A stretch of DNA of 64,000 bases from Paenibacillus glycanilyticus NBRC 16618 (GCF_004000805.1 NZ_BILY01000033.1:1-64000), one strand, 5' to 3'; counted from the first letter of the stretch, positions 1 to 9,498 are shown. Notes: generated by a model from the sequence alone, not told the origin. Numbers and translations are program-made.

Positions 1-65
1 CATCGAATTTCTCAATGATGTTCAGCTTTTCGTCCGAACCGCTTGTCTCTCTCGGCCGGAATTAG

Positions 66-95
66 AATATATCATAGATCGCAATGCGATTGCAA
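66..95 (-). promoter_or_regulatory. Possible sigma-A promoter reading out of the left edge
   Basis: On the minus strand TTGCAA (90-95) and TATATT (66-71) are 18 bp apart. It would drive a transcript leaving the window to the left. No reading frame with a ribosome site is visible in bases 1-127, so the target gene is outside. A short GCAAT/ATTGC hairpin followed by a T run (about 84-112, plus strand) overlaps it and could instead be a weak terminator. Confidence 0.35.
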
Positions 96-127
96 GCTTT
101 TTTTCAAAATTAATTACGCTTTATCTC

Positions 128-337
128 TCACTCTTCATATTGATCATTAGAAGAACCGGCGGGCAGCATCGTTTGGCTGCATTCATCCTCGGGCATTTCT
201 TGCTTCCATGGAGGATCGTGTCTGCGCATCCGGTTGGATACCCAATAGAAGCACATCGGGATGATCACGCATAGAGCAGCACTGAACAATATACTGGCCG
301 ACGGCAGCAGTCCGATCATTCTCTTTAACAAATCCAT
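128..337 (-). CDS. Small membrane protein ending the ger operon (possible GerD-type accessory subunit)
   Basis: A 69-residue protein with one clear hydrophobic segment (about residues 10-34), followed by a positively charged RMRRH stretch and an acidic, Ser/Asn-rich tail. Its ATG comes one base after the gerC stop, and a GGAGG site lies inside the end of gerC, so the two are translationally coupled. Small membrane genes occur in some Bacillus ger operons, where they modulate receptor function; assigning that role here rests on position only. I recognise no sequence motif. The reading frame and start are secure, the function is not. Confidence 0.6.
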   Translation of the reverse strand: MDLLKRMIGLLPSASILFSAALCVIIPMCFYWVSNRMRRHDPPWKQEMPEDECSQTMLPAGSSNDQYEE

Positions 338-338
338 T

Positions 339-1589
339 CTAGTCCTCCGTTAAATTAATGTTGCCGCTTCTCCTTACGCTTACCTTTACATCCATTTGCA
401 CCGGGCGGGTAGAAAAGAGTTTGCCTTCCTCTTCCCACTGGTTCTCATGCTGCTTGAACCATCTGTAATGATTATGGAACAAATATTCGCGGAGTCCCAT
501 TACATCGCAGTTATATTCATGCTGCAGTTTATTGGCCGTGGACTCCATCAATTTAACGATTTCCTTCTGAACGCCGGTTTCCATTGCGGATATAGCAGGC
601 TCCTTCAACGTATCCGGCGCATGGAACACCTCGTCCACAGACCCTTCCACTTCAATATGAAAAATGAAAGAAGGCAGGTTATCCCGGCCAAATGTACAAT
701 CTAACTTCCTGCTCACGCGTTCGATGCTGAATACGCCTAGCCGGTCTTCAAAGGTGAATTTAATTTGACCGCCTTTAACGTGCCCTTCCATAAAGTTAAG
801 CCCGGCAGTTTCCTTAGAATTCAAGAAACCAACCATTTGATTCGAAGTTCCGTTAAAGACTGCGGCTTCCGTTACTGTAGAGTAGTTCCGGTTACCGTTC
901 ATAACCCCCTGAATGGCAAAGCTTTTGTGCTTGAGCAGAAATTCATGGACATCACCGATACGCGATTCAGGCAAAATCCTCGAGCTTTCCTTCGTATTAT
1001 CCGACAGCTCTTCAAGATATTGTGCCGGCAGCTTCTGATCCGGCGGATGCGTATTCAGAATATTTCCCGCCTTATCCCGGGTGACCATCACCCTGGTTGA
1101 CCGCCTCATCTGACTCTCCCGCAAGAAGAAATCAATGGCTTCAGCAAATTTTTGGGGTTTACGGGCAATGCTTTCCGAAATGATAATAACTTTTAAATGT
1201 TCAAAAAAAGGAGCGCGGCTTAAACGCTGAGAAAGCTTGGCCATGGAGGTAGCCATCGCGTTTTCTTCCACCGACATATTGAAATAGGCTTTATCGCCCT
1301 CAGAGCTTCCGTCCGATTTGTTGGTGCTCAGACCTGCCGGCATAACAATCTGGTAGAGCACCTTAAAAGTCTGCTTGGAGGAAACGCCGCTCTGTTTATC
1401 CTGCGACTGCGTGTCGTGATCTTGAATGTTGCTGCCTTGCTTCTCTCCCTCTTTCTTGTCCGGCTCGTCGATTCCTACCCCAACGACAAAACCGCGCTGG
1501 TCAATCTCAACACGATCCCAGCAGCCTGTCAGCAGAACAGAAGTCATTAAAAGCAAAGGCAGCATCCGTCTATGCACCGCTCTTGTCAT
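339..1589 (-). CDS. Ger(x)C family spore germination lipoprotein
   Basis: C subunit of a nutrient germinant receptor, a lipoprotein of the spore inner membrane working with the A and B subunits. The N-terminus has a basic start, a hydrophobic core and the lipobox LLTGC, followed by CWDRVEIDQRGFVVGVGID, typical of GerAC/GerKC. The frame stays open to a TTG at 1625, but the ATG at 1589 is preferred because AAGGAGG lies nine bases upstream. That gives 416 residues and a 20-base overlap with the end of gerB. The rest is soluble and probably exposed outside the inner membrane. Confidence 0.9.
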   Translation of the reverse strand: MTRAVHRRMLPLLLMTSVLLTGCWDRVEIDQRGFVVGVGIDEPDKKEGEKQGSNIQDHDTQSQDKQSGVSSKQTFKVLYQIVMPAGLSTNKSDGSSEGDKAYFNMSVEENAMATSMAKLSQRLSRAPFFEHLKVIIISESIARKPQKFAEAIDFFLRESQMRRSTRVMVTRDKAGNILNTHPPDQKLPAQYLEELSDNTKESSRILPESRIGDVHEFLLKHKSFAIQGVMNGNRNYSTVTEAAVFNGTSNQMVGFLNSKETAGLNFMEGHVKGGQIKFTFEDRLGVFSIERVSRKLDCTFGRDNLPSFIFHIEVEGSVDEVFHAPDTLKEPAISAMETGVQKEIVKLMESTANKLQHEYNCDVMGLREYLFHNHYRWFKQHENQWEEEGKLFSTRPVQMDVKVSVRRSGNINLTED

Positions 1590-2697
1590 TTGCCTTCTCC
1601 TCCTTGTTGTTCTTCTTTCCTCCAAACATCAGAAGAGAGATCGGCAACAAAATGCCGGACAGCATCGCCATATAACTGATCATATTTCCAAGGGTTGCGA
1701 ATTGAGACATGTCCCCAGGTGCCATACAGATCAAATAGGCGATAGGCGCGATAATAAGCAACCGGTAACGTTTGGTCGATCTTTTGAATAAAAAAGACAA
1801 ACACTCATTCGCCAAATCAAATCCCATTGCCGCCGTATTGTAAATCGTCATAATCCAAATGACAAAAAACAACGATTCGAAGCGTTCGAAAAAGTTGCCG
1901 GGGAACTGGATTTCCTTAGCAAGCTCGATAGTTGGATAAACGATATTCATGGCTCCGATATTGGAGAAAATCCCTATGACCAGTTGGTAGATAACCAGGT
2001 AAATGAAAACCGTCAGCGCAATACCCGACATAACCGCCTTAGGCGCTTTCTCGGGGCGTTCCATAAACACGATATAGTAGAGAATAATCTCGAACCCAAG
2101 CAAGGAGTAAATAACCTCCTTCATCCCTTGGGCAATGCCTATTGGCGGCGTAATCATAAATGGCTTCAAATTCCCAAACTCAAACCATCTGTATCCAAAA
2201 CAGACGACAATCACAATCATAATAAGGACGGAAGGCAGAAACAAAACATTAAGCCGAAGCAGTCCCGATCTGCTGCCGGATACACCATAGACGACAACAA
2301 GAATAAAAACGAGGGAGATATACTCAACCGGAGTTCTATCAAATAAATATTGTTTTGAAATATTCGCGATCGCTCTCGTCTCATAGGAGCAGAACCCCAA
2401 AAAATAGCTGAATTGGAGAGCGGCAATGAGATAAGTGAACGGCCGGCCCACCAAGGTTACGGAATAATCCAGAAAGTTTTTGTTCCCCGCCCGGACCGCC
2501 ACCTTTGAGACAAGCCAGCCGGCAAGAAGAGCAATGCCGCCTGCGAGCAAAATACTCATCCAGCCGTCAAACGAGCTTGTGTAGGTTGCCACCGAGCGGG
2601 GCAGCGTCAGAACGCCTACGCCAACCAGCATGGAAACGATAGTCATGCCCATCTCCAAGGTAGACAGAGGCTTTTCGCCGTAGCTGTTAATTCTCAT
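1570..2697 (-). CDS. GerAB/ArcD/ProY family germination permease
   Basis: B subunit of the germinant receptor, 375 residues, with about ten hydrophobic segments in the amino acid-polyamine-organocation transporter fold. This family is thought to carry the nutrient-binding pocket and possibly a channel. The N-terminal region (ISTLEMGMTIVSM-like segment, then GVGVLTLPRSVA) fits the first broken helix of the fold. The start overlaps the gerA stop by four bases (ATGA type) and the end overlaps gerC, so A-B-C are tightly coupled. The germinant cannot be told from sequence. Confidence 0.9.
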   Translation of the reverse strand: MRINSYGEKPLSTLEMGMTIVSMLVGVGVLTLPRSVATYTSSFDGWMSILLAGGIALLAGWLVSKVAVRAGNKNFLDYSVTLVGRPFTYLIAALQFSYFLGFCSYETRAIANISKQYLFDRTPVEYISLVFILVVVYGVSGSRSGLLRLNVLFLPSVLIMIVIVVCFGYRWFEFGNLKPFMITPPIGIAQGMKEVIYSLLGFEIILYYIVFMERPEKAPKAVMSGIALTVFIYLVIYQLVIGIFSNIGAMNIVYPTIELAKEIQFPGNFFERFESLFFVIWIMTIYNTAAMGFDLANECLSFLFKRSTKRYRLLIIAPIAYLICMAPGDMSQFATLGNMISYMAMLSGILLPISLLMFGGKKNNKEEKANDKSGA

Positions 2698-4253
2698 GGC
2701 GTTCCCTTTCTTTTGCTTTTTTTGGTCAGTCTCTTCGTATCCATCGTTTCTAAAATCTCCGGCCTATGGGATAAGCGTATAACGGGCAGCCGATAAATAA
2801 GGTCACGCCAATCGGATAATCGCAGCGGAGCAAGCGGTGCCGTATACGGAATACCGAAGCTCCTCAGATTCACCAGATGAATGCAAGTGACAATCATCGC
2901 AAGCACGACGCCGTACAGCCCAAACACGCTTGCCGCAATCATAATAAGGAACCTCATAAGCCTGATGGTAATGGCAAAGCCGTAAGAAGGAATCGCAAAG
3001 GAAGCGATAGCCGTTACAGCTACGACAACAACCATGACCGGACTTACGATGCCTGCCGTTACGGCTGCCTCGCCTATGACCAGACCGCCGACAACGCCAA
3101 TAGTCTGACCAATCGATTTGGGCAGTCTCACCCCGGCTTCTCGCAAAAGCTCTAAGGTAGCCTCCATCAGAAAAGTCTCGACTACTGCCGGAAAAGGAAC
3201 CCCTTCCCTCGTTCCCGCTACGGAAAAGGCAAGCTTGGACGGCAGCATCCCGTGATGATATTCCAATACGGCGATATACATGCCCGGAAGGAATAACGCC
3301 ACAAACACCGCCATGACGCGCAAAAGCCGAAGAACGCTGGATAGTATCCAGTTCTGGTAATAATCCTCCGGCGATTGAATAAAGGAAGCTATCGTTATCG
3401 GCAGGATCAACTGAAACGGCGTACCGTCGACAAGTATTCCCACTCTTCCTTGCAGCAGAGCACCCGCCACCTTATCCGGACGTTCCGTATTCAGAATCTG
3501 GGGGAAGGGCGACCAGTAATGGTCCTGGATCCATTGCTCGATAAAGCCGGAGCCTTCCGGATCATCAATGTCAATCGTACTGATTCTCCGCTTTACTTCG
3601 TTCACGAGCATAGGATTGACGATACCGTCTATATAAGCGACCGTTACATCCTTCCTGGATCTTCTTCCGATGCAATAGGATTCAAACCGGAGATGGGGAT
3701 CCCGGATTCTTCTTCTAATCAAAGCCGTATTGGTCCTTAGATCTTCCGTAAAGCCATCCCTTGGTCCGCGGATAAGCGACTCGGTCTGCGGCTCTTCTAT
3801 GGCCCGGCTCTTCCAGCCCTTGCTTCCGATCAGAACCGTCTCTTCCATGTCTTCCACAAATAGAGCGGCGTCTCCGGACAGGATTGTCAGCATAATGTCA
3901 TCCCAATCCGAAGAACGCCTCATGTCCTGCAGAGACAGCTGCTCGGTCGTTTGCGCCTCCAGCCCTCTGCTGTATTCATCATCCATTTGGCCGGTATTCT
4001 CGGTACGTTCCGTACGGGTAAAATGGCTTCCGCTGACTTGTATCAGCTGGCTGATGACCTGATTTTGAATAACCTGCTTGTCAGCCAGGCCCTCAATGCA
4101 TACAACCGCCGCTTTTTCTCCCTCCGCCATTCGAAACGTACGAATCAACAAATCGTTGGGCGAGCCAAGCGACTGCTTGATAAAAGCTAAATTATCGTTG
4201 ACGGATGCGAATGGTTTCGATGGCTGCTCTAATGGTTGTCCGTTATGCTCCAT
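2694..4253 (-). CDS. GerA family spore germination protein (A subunit)
   Basis: A subunit of the germinant receptor. The first half is soluble and includes RDGFTEDLRTNTALIRRRI and YIDGIVNP, both typical of the GerA family; the second half has about five to six membrane segments (from roughly residue 290). An in-frame opening extends to 4322, but a GGGAGG sits directly at ATG 4259 and six bases before ATG 4253, so 4253 is the best start (519 residues). First gene of the operon; sporulation-specific sigma-G control is expected for the family, but I could not place a convincing promoter in the short gap to the terminator at 4316-4342. Confidence 0.9.
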   Translation of the reverse strand: MEHNGQPLEQPSKPFASVNDNLAFIKQSLGSPNDLLIRTFRMAEGEKAAVVCIEGLADKQVIQNQVISQLIQVSGSHFTRTERTENTGQMDDEYSRGLEAQTTEQLSLQDMRRSSDWDDIMLTILSGDAALFVEDMEETVLIGSKGWKSRAIEEPQTESLIRGPRDGFTEDLRTNTALIRRRIRDPHLRFESYCIGRRSRKDVTVAYIDGIVNPMLVNEVKRRISTIDIDDPEGSGFIEQWIQDHYWSPFPQILNTERPDKVAGALLQGRVGILVDGTPFQLILPITIASFIQSPEDYYQNWILSSVLRLLRVMAVFVALFLPGMYIAVLEYHHGMLPSKLAFSVAGTREGVPFPAVVETFLMEATLELLREAGVRLPKSIGQTIGVVGGLVIGEAAVTAGIVSPVMVVVVAVTAIASFAIPSYGFAITIRLMRFLIMIAASVFGLYGVVLAMIVTCIHLVNLRSFGIPYTAPLAPLRLSDWRDLIYRLPVIRLSHRPEILETMDTKRLTKKSKRKGTP

Positions 4254-4315
4254 ATACATCCTCCCGCCAATTCGTTTAACTTCATGATGCCCGCGAAAGG
4301 AAATTTTATGAAGGA

Positions 4316-4342
4316 AAAACAAAAAACCACCTGAAAAGGTGG
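4316..4342 (-). terminator. Intrinsic terminator after the first YesN regulator
   Basis: On the minus strand CCACCT, a four-base loop and AGGTGG are followed by TTTTTTGTTTTT. It ends the transcript of the regulator at 4371-5981 and separates it from the ger operon. Confidence 0.8.
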
Positions 4343-4370
4343 CGGGTTAAAAAGGATTTCTCCGTTGATA

Positions 4371-5981
4371 TTACTGTACTTTGCGGTAAGGCTTGCGGTA
4401 TTCCTGCGGCGTCACTCCGTGAATCTTGCGGAACAATCTGGCAAAGTACGAGAAATTCCCGTAGCTGAGCCCGTCGGCAATCTCGCTGATGCTGCGGTCC
4501 GTCGTAGCCAGCAGCTCCGCGGCCCTTTCCATTCGTTCCTTCAATATATAGTCGGTCAGTACCATGCCGGTCTCCTTCCGGAACAAGCGGGACAGATAGG
4601 CCGGATTCACAAAAGCAATAGACGCCAGCTGCTCGCGGGACAACTCTTCGTTCAGATGCTCGGCGATATGCGCCTTTACCTTTTGAACAATTGGACTAAC
4701 GGACATCGTTCTCGCAAACAGACTGCCCGCGGCTTCGGCTATGCAGCTTACCCATAGCTTGAACTGTACGACGGAACGGGTTGCGGTCTCCACGCCGGAG
4801 CAGGCGTGATTCTCGTAAAGCTGCTGGGCTTGAAGCCCCTTGCGGTGCATCGCGTAATAGATGACCTGCAAGAGCGCATGGTAGGAAGCGGTTAACGTCT
4901 CAACCGTTGCTTTCGTAGAATCCATAGAATCGGTCCACTCTGCGAGCTTGAGAGAGAGCTCTGCCGTGCTCCCCTGCTCCAGCAAATCCGCCCAATCCAG
5001 CATGGACTCGGTGAAGGTAGCGGCTGGTCTGGCCGTATTGCTCAGCGGGTCCTCGCTCCAGATTACGCCGCCCGCCATGCTCACATTGCGGTATTCCTTG
5101 TTAAGCAGCGTCAGATAGCTTTGCAGTACTTCCGTTACGGCGGTTAATTGACCCACATAACAAGAGAGTCGGCAATAGAAATATTGCCTGCAGGCTTCGA
5201 GGTAATTCCGGCACAAAGCCTCGATTTCCTCTCTAGCCGCTTCGACCTCGCCTAGATGCAGCACCACAAGAATATTGCCCCGATGATCCTGGATAACGTT
5301 GCCGGGAAGCTTCTCGAGCAGCAGCTCTTCGGCCGATTTGCGCAGCGCAAATTCCATGATAAGCTCATCCCGTTCGTTAAGCGGACGTTCCCAGCTCTCC
5401 ACGCTGATTAGGATGAGGCGCACCCGTTCGACCGTACTCATCCGCATATCGTAAGCGGAGAGCGACTGACGTATAGCGTCCGGATTGCTTGAAACTCTCC
5501 GTTCGAGCAGATCCTGCCAGAACCGTTCCACAAGCATCGGCTTGCGGCTGTTCCACAGCTCAACGATCTTGTTGTACTGGTCGTCGGTCTCGCTTATTCT
5601 CCGCTTCTCCTTCACCCGGGAGATGGCGGTAAGCAGCGTCTCCTCCAGCTCGGTATAAACAACGGGCTTCAGCAAATATTCAAAGCTGCCTAAGTGGATC
5701 GCGCGCTTGGCGTACTCGAACTCGGAATGGCAGGTCAAGACGATTGTCTCCGGCTGCATGCCTTGCGCTTTTACCCATTCCATCAGTTCGAGGCCGCTGA
5801 TCTCCGGCATTTCGATATCGCATATGACAATATCGATCGGCTGTTCAAGCAGCAGCTGCTGCGCCATTGGAGCATGATACGCTTCATGCACCTCGTCTAC
5901 CCCGATCAATTCCCATCGTACGCCCGAACGGAGTCCTTTTACCGCATAGATCTCATCATCGACAATAAGTACCCGTATCAT
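4371..5981 (-). CDS. Response regulator, YesN type (receiver plus AraC DNA-binding domain)
   Basis: 536 residues. The N-terminal receiver has the acidic pair in LIVDDE (about residues 5-10), the phospho-acceptor Asp in VICDIEMPEISG and the conserved Lys in YLLKPV. A long linker follows, then two AraC-type helix-turn-helix motifs in the last 100 residues (LASIAFVNPAYLSRLFRKE and ISEIADGLSYGNFSYFARL). The start overlaps the kinase stop (ATGA), so the pair is co-translated. It likely activates the binding-protein gene at 7773-9338 and the importer/GH87 operon, both of which carry ATTGTGACCT-type repeats 21 bp apart near their promoters. That target assignment is inference. Confidence 0.9.
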   Translation of the reverse strand: MIRVLIVDDEIYAVKGLRSGVRWELIGVDEVHEAYHAPMAQQLLLEQPIDIVICDIEMPEISGLELMEWVKAQGMQPETIVLTCHSEFEYAKRAIHLGSFEYLLKPVVYTELEETLLTAISRVKEKRRISETDDQYNKIVELWNSRKPMLVERFWQDLLERRVSSNPDAIRQSLSAYDMRMSTVERVRLILISVESWERPLNERDELIMEFALRKSAEELLLEKLPGNVIQDHRGNILVVLHLGEVEAAREEIEALCRNYLEACRQYFYCRLSCYVGQLTAVTEVLQSYLTLLNKEYRNVSMAGGVIWSEDPLSNTARPAATFTESMLDWADLLEQGSTAELSLKLAEWTDSMDSTKATVETLTASYHALLQVIYYAMHRKGLQAQQLYENHACSGVETATRSVVQFKLWVSCIAEAAGSLFARTMSVSPIVQKVKAHIAEHLNEELSREQLASIAFVNPAYLSRLFRKETGMVLTDYILKERMERAAELLATTDRSISEIADGLSYGNFSYFARLFRKIHGVTPQEYRKPYRKVQ

Positions 5982-7735
5982 AGTCCCGGCTCCCTTTCTC
6001 CCGTTTTGTATCTCGGCACCCGGAGCGTTACAACCGCGCCTTGCGGATCCGCGCTGCCAAATGCCATTCTGACCGTTCCTTTATAGTAGAGCCTGCATCG
6101 CCGGACAACGTTCCACAGCCCCAAGCTGCCGTCTCCGGGTTCAAGAGAATGCACCTTTACGCGCAATTGCTCCATTTGCTCCTCCGTTAGACCTTTCCCG
6201 TTATCCTCCACCTCAATGATCAACTCTGCGTCCTCCCCTTCGCCCTCGGCCGATATCTTCACCCGGATATGGAACGGCGAGCCCGTACGGATCGAGAAGC
6301 CGTGCACCATTGCGTTCTCCACCATCGGCTGAATAGTCAGGGGCGGAATATTGACCTTCTCGAGCGCCGGATCAACCTCGAAATCAAAAGCTAGCGTCTC
6401 CGGGAACCGGTATTTCTGAATCGATAGATAATGGAAGATATGCTCGACTTCTTCCTTCACGGTCACCGTTGATACTTGAGTACGGGTTGTAAACCGGAAA
6501 TACCTCACAAGATGAAGGGACATGTTCTGGATGACTTCATAGTCTTTGATCTGGGCAAGCTGATAGACGATATTGAGAGAATTCATAAAGAAATGGGGGT
6601 GTATCTGGGCTTGCAGATGCTTCAGCTCCGCCTTCTGCGTCCGCAGCTGCTCCTCGTAAATATCTATCTTCAAATGCTCAATCTGCTGGGCCATGCCGTT
6701 AAACGTCTCTTTGAGCGTGATAAACTCCTGAAGCTTGTAATCCTCCATCCGGACGCTTAAGTCGCCTGATCGGATTTTCCGCATCCCTTTAATGAAATGA
6801 TGGATCGGCTTCACGATCGAATTTTGCAGGAATAAGAGATAAAGTCCCAGCATGATCGCCGCCAGCATCGGAATGAGATACGTCATTTTGCGGAAGATCG
6901 GAAGCCCTTCGAGAAGCTTGCGCTCCGGCAGCAGGAAGATCAGGTTCATATCCGCCATCCGGGAGCTCTTGGCTACAAGCAAATACGGATTGCCAAGCTT
7001 GACAATATTGTAGGCCGCATTTCCGTTGTCCATATAAGCCGTCAGGTCAAAGGCTTCAACCTCTTGGCGAATGGATGTTCCAACCGTTGAAAGAGGCTTT
7101 CCCTCCCCCGATACCAGAAGCGCTTCCGCCTTGCCACCCTGACCCAGCTGGCGGATTGGCTCCATCAACCGGTTGAGGTCAATCCAGGCTCCGATATAGG
7201 AGTCGTAATTCGTATCCACGACCCGGACGAGCGCGTATTGCCCCTTCAGCTCGACTACCTTCCAGCCCGCCCGAAGCGCCGGATCGTGATCCGCAAGCAG
7301 CTCCTTCAGCTTGGATTGTATCTCCTGCTTGCGGGCATAGGTAACGGATTGCTGCTGGGCGACCAGAAGCTCCTTGTATTTCCCGCCGTAAGCGAACAAC
7401 ACATCCGCCGCGTCGTAATAGTTGATGTTCAAATCCAGATCGTTTGCCGTCTGCGTCGTGGATAGATAATACTCCCAGCTGTCCTTATCGTATTGGCTGA
7501 GCGAAATCAGGCTTTGATCCTGCTCCGCCGCTTTATAAAGATAGTTCTCGATCTCGCCAAGAACCTGGTCCATATCGTTCATATACATGGTGAGCATGTT
7601 GCGGTTCGACTGCGCCACCTGGGAATGGACAACCTTCGTCGCGTAAAGATTGTTCCACAACAGTAAAATGACGAGAGGAATAATAACGAGACCAAAGCCA
7701 AGTATCAGTCTGGATCGCATCGTTGCTTGTCTCAT
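5978..7735 (-). CDS. Sensor histidine kinase, YesM type
   Basis: Membrane kinase of about 585 residues. A transmembrane helix near the N-terminus (ILGFGLVIIPLVILLLW) is followed by an extracellular sensor domain, a second helix (YLIPMLAAIMLGLYLLFL), a HAMP linker and the His-kinase region. The H-box reads QIHPHFFMNSLN, with the N-box in QPMVENAMVHGF and a GHKL-ATPase DNGKGL. The frame is open to 7822, inside the upstream gene, but ATG 7735 has a GAGGAGAGGAAGG site just ahead and starts 38 bp after that gene's stop. It probably senses an alpha-glucan oligosaccharide, directly or through the neighbouring binding protein. Confidence 0.9.
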   Translation of the reverse strand: MRQATMRSRLILGFGLVIIPLVILLLWNNLYATKVVHSQVAQSNRNMLTMYMNDMDQVLGEIENYLYKAAEQDQSLISLSQYDKDSWEYYLSTTQTANDLDLNINYYDAADVLFAYGGKYKELLVAQQQSVTYARKQEIQSKLKELLADHDPALRAGWKVVELKGQYALVRVVDTNYDSYIGAWIDLNRLMEPIRQLGQGGKAEALLVSGEGKPLSTVGTSIRQEVEAFDLTAYMDNGNAAYNIVKLGNPYLLVAKSSRMADMNLIFLLPERKLLEGLPIFRKMTYLIPMLAAIMLGLYLLFLQNSIVKPIHHFIKGMRKIRSGDLSVRMEDYKLQEFITLKETFNGMAQQIEHLKIDIYEEQLRTQKAELKHLQAQIHPHFFMNSLNIVYQLAQIKDYEVIQNMSLHLVRYFRFTTRTQVSTVTVKEEVEHIFHYLSIQKYRFPETLAFDFEVDPALEKVNIPPLTIQPMVENAMVHGFSIRTGSPFHIRVKISAEGEGEDAELIIEVEDNGKGLTEEQMEQLRVKVHSLEPGDGSLGLWNVVRRCRLYYKGTVRMAFGSADPQGAVVTLRVPRYKTGEREPGL

Positions 7736-7772
7736 GACCTTCCTCCTCTCCTCATTGGGGCATTGTCGGCAG

Positions 7773-9338
7773 CTAATGGTCAGCAAGCCATAAATCAAGC
7801 TGGCGCTGCTTCTCCTGGACAACCTTATCGGCTCCCGCCGCCTTCAGCTTGCTTACGTACATCGGAATGATTTTCTCCGGATCCTGGGCACCCGTGTTAA
7901 AAGCCGGCATAAACTCCTTCTCGACCAGAATCGAAGCCGCAATCTCCGCCTTCACCCGCTCCGGGTTAAAGACAAAGCCTAACGCCTTCGACTTATCCGC
8001 TTGCTCGTTAAAGCTGCGGTATTCCTGCCATAATCCCGGATTCTCGTTATCCCACAGGTAGGAATTCAATTGATTGCCGAACATCCACGGCTGGTTCAGA
8101 TTATAGCCAACCGTCTTCGCGTCAACGCCAGGCGGGTAGCCAATGACGTTGTCGGATTTCTTGACATAATGAATGCCTTCAATGCCCCAATCCAGCAGAT
8201 TCAGCAAATAAGGATCCGTGTACAAAAGATTAAGCAGCATCATCGATTTCTCCGGATGCTTCGCGTTGCGGGTGATCGCAAACATCGCGCTTGTTGTATC
8301 CGCCGTGGTGGTGTAGGGTCTCGTCAGCTCTACGCTTACCATCGGATATCCGGTATCCCGGGAGGCTTGAATCTCGAAGCCTGGCTTCAGCGACTCTGCG
8401 TAAGCGAAGGCATTGCCGGCTTTTACCGCGTCATATTCATTATCCTTCGACGTTGTCGCATCCGCATTGAGGTAACCCTTCCGGTTCCACTCGTATAGCA
8501 GCTTGGCGTACGCCATAAATTCAGGAGTCTCCGCCATACTCAGCACCTTCGTCGACTGCCCTTCGCGGCGCAGAACGCCCGGACCTTCTCCCAGCATGTC
8601 GAATATGCCGTATTGCATCATAAACGTAAGCGGACTGCGGTCTGCCCTTGCTTGCAGCGGGGCCAGTTCCGGTTCATCCCGCTTAATCTTCTCGAAGATC
8701 GGACCAAAATCGGCTAGTGTCCTGACCTGCGACAGATCGATATCGTACTTGTCGACCAGATCCTGACGGAGCACAAGTCCTTTGCTGGAGGCAAACTCCT
8801 TGTTGGTCACAATGCCGTACAGCTTGCCGTTTACTTTGCTGGCCTCCAGAATGGAAGGATCCAGAATCTTGCGGATACCCGCTCCGTATTTGTCCAGCAA
8901 TTCATCCAGCGGCAGATAACGGCCCTTCGCAATCTCGTCACCAAAGCGCATCCAGCCAGCCGTAAAAATAATGTCCATCTGCTCGCCGGATGCGAACATC
9001 AGCCCCGTCTTATCCCACCAGGAGCCCATGTCGATCGTGCGGATATCCACGGTTGCGTTTATTTTCTTCATGAGGTAGTCATTGATTTTATCTTCAACAA
9101 GGCTCAGATCCTTCGGCACGTTGCCTGCGGGGAAAACCATAACCAGCCGGTCGGTATCGCTGTCTGCTATGGGCCTTTCCTCCGCTTCTTCTTGGATCGG
9201 GGCTGTATTGGAATCGGCCGGGGATTTGGCCGGGTTGGATGTTTGTCCGTACATCGTCGAGAATGCGATTAGAATAGCAACGACGAGCAGCGATCCCATC
9301 ATAATTGGAAGCGCTTTCTTGTTAGCTCTGTTGAACAT
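7773..9338 (-). CDS. Extracellular solute-binding protein (LplA type) without lipobox
   Basis: 521 residues, of the size and motif pattern of the large family 1 binding proteins (MGSWWDKTGLMFASGEQMDI, GRYLPLDELLDKYG, YTTTADTTSAMFAI). The N-terminus has a basic start and a hydrophobic stretch (MMGSLLVVAILIAF) but no Cys, so it cannot be lipidated as binding proteins of Gram-positives usually are. It may stay anchored by an uncleaved helix. It lies directly before the YesM/YesN pair, has its own promoter region and has no permease genes attached. This suggests a sensory co-receptor for the kinase rather than a transporter part; that is an inference. Confidence 0.85.
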   Translation of the reverse strand: MFNRANKKALPIMMGSLLVVAILIAFSTMYGQTSNPAKSPADSNTAPIQEEAEERPIADSDTDRLVMVFPAGNVPKDLSLVEDKINDYLMKKINATVDIRTIDMGSWWDKTGLMFASGEQMDIIFTAGWMRFGDEIAKGRYLPLDELLDKYGAGIRKILDPSILEASKVNGKLYGIVTNKEFASSKGLVLRQDLVDKYDIDLSQVRTLADFGPIFEKIKRDEPELAPLQARADRSPLTFMMQYGIFDMLGEGPGVLRREGQSTKVLSMAETPEFMAYAKLLYEWNRKGYLNADATTSKDNEYDAVKAGNAFAYAESLKPGFEIQASRDTGYPMVSVELTRPYTTTADTTSAMFAITRNAKHPEKSMMLLNLLYTDPYLLNLLDWGIEGIHYVKKSDNVIGYPPGVDAKTVGYNLNQPWMFGNQLNSYLWDNENPGLWQEYRSFNEQADKSKALGFVFNPERVKAEIAASILVEKEFMPAFNTGAQDPEKIIPMYVSKLKAAGADKVVQEKQRQLDLWLADH

Positions 9339-9373
9339 GTCACTCGTCTCCTTGGCTCAAGGTTAGATACCTC

Positions 9374-9439
9374 ATCATACAACGGCCTGATTCTTTCCGA
9401 CTACTCTAATTGTAACTTTTAATAATAAGATTGTGACCT
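9374..9439 (-). promoter_or_regulatory. Promoter with paired direct repeats, likely YesN operator
   Basis: Written on the plus strand, ATTGTAACTT (9409-9418) and ATTGTGACCT (9430-9439) start exactly 21 bp apart, two helical turns, as expected for an AraC-type regulator binding one DNA face. On the minus strand a -10 like TATGAT (9374-9379) lies 30 bp from the proximal repeat, with no good -35. Same layout as at 19553-19618. It would drive the binding protein, kinase and regulator genes. Confidence 0.6.
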
Positions 9440-9455
9440 TGAGAGCATGGCAAAC

Positions 9456-9486
9456 AGCCGGTCCGGGAAACTCTCCCTGACCGGCT
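9456..9486 (-). terminator. Terminator after the GH87 gene
   Basis: AGCCGGTC and GACCGGCT form a perfect eight-base outer stem, extended by GGGA/TCCC after one mismatch. The downstream minus-strand tract is only GTTTGCC, so termination may be partial. Confidence 0.6.
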
Positions 9487-9498
9487 TGCCCGGACTTG

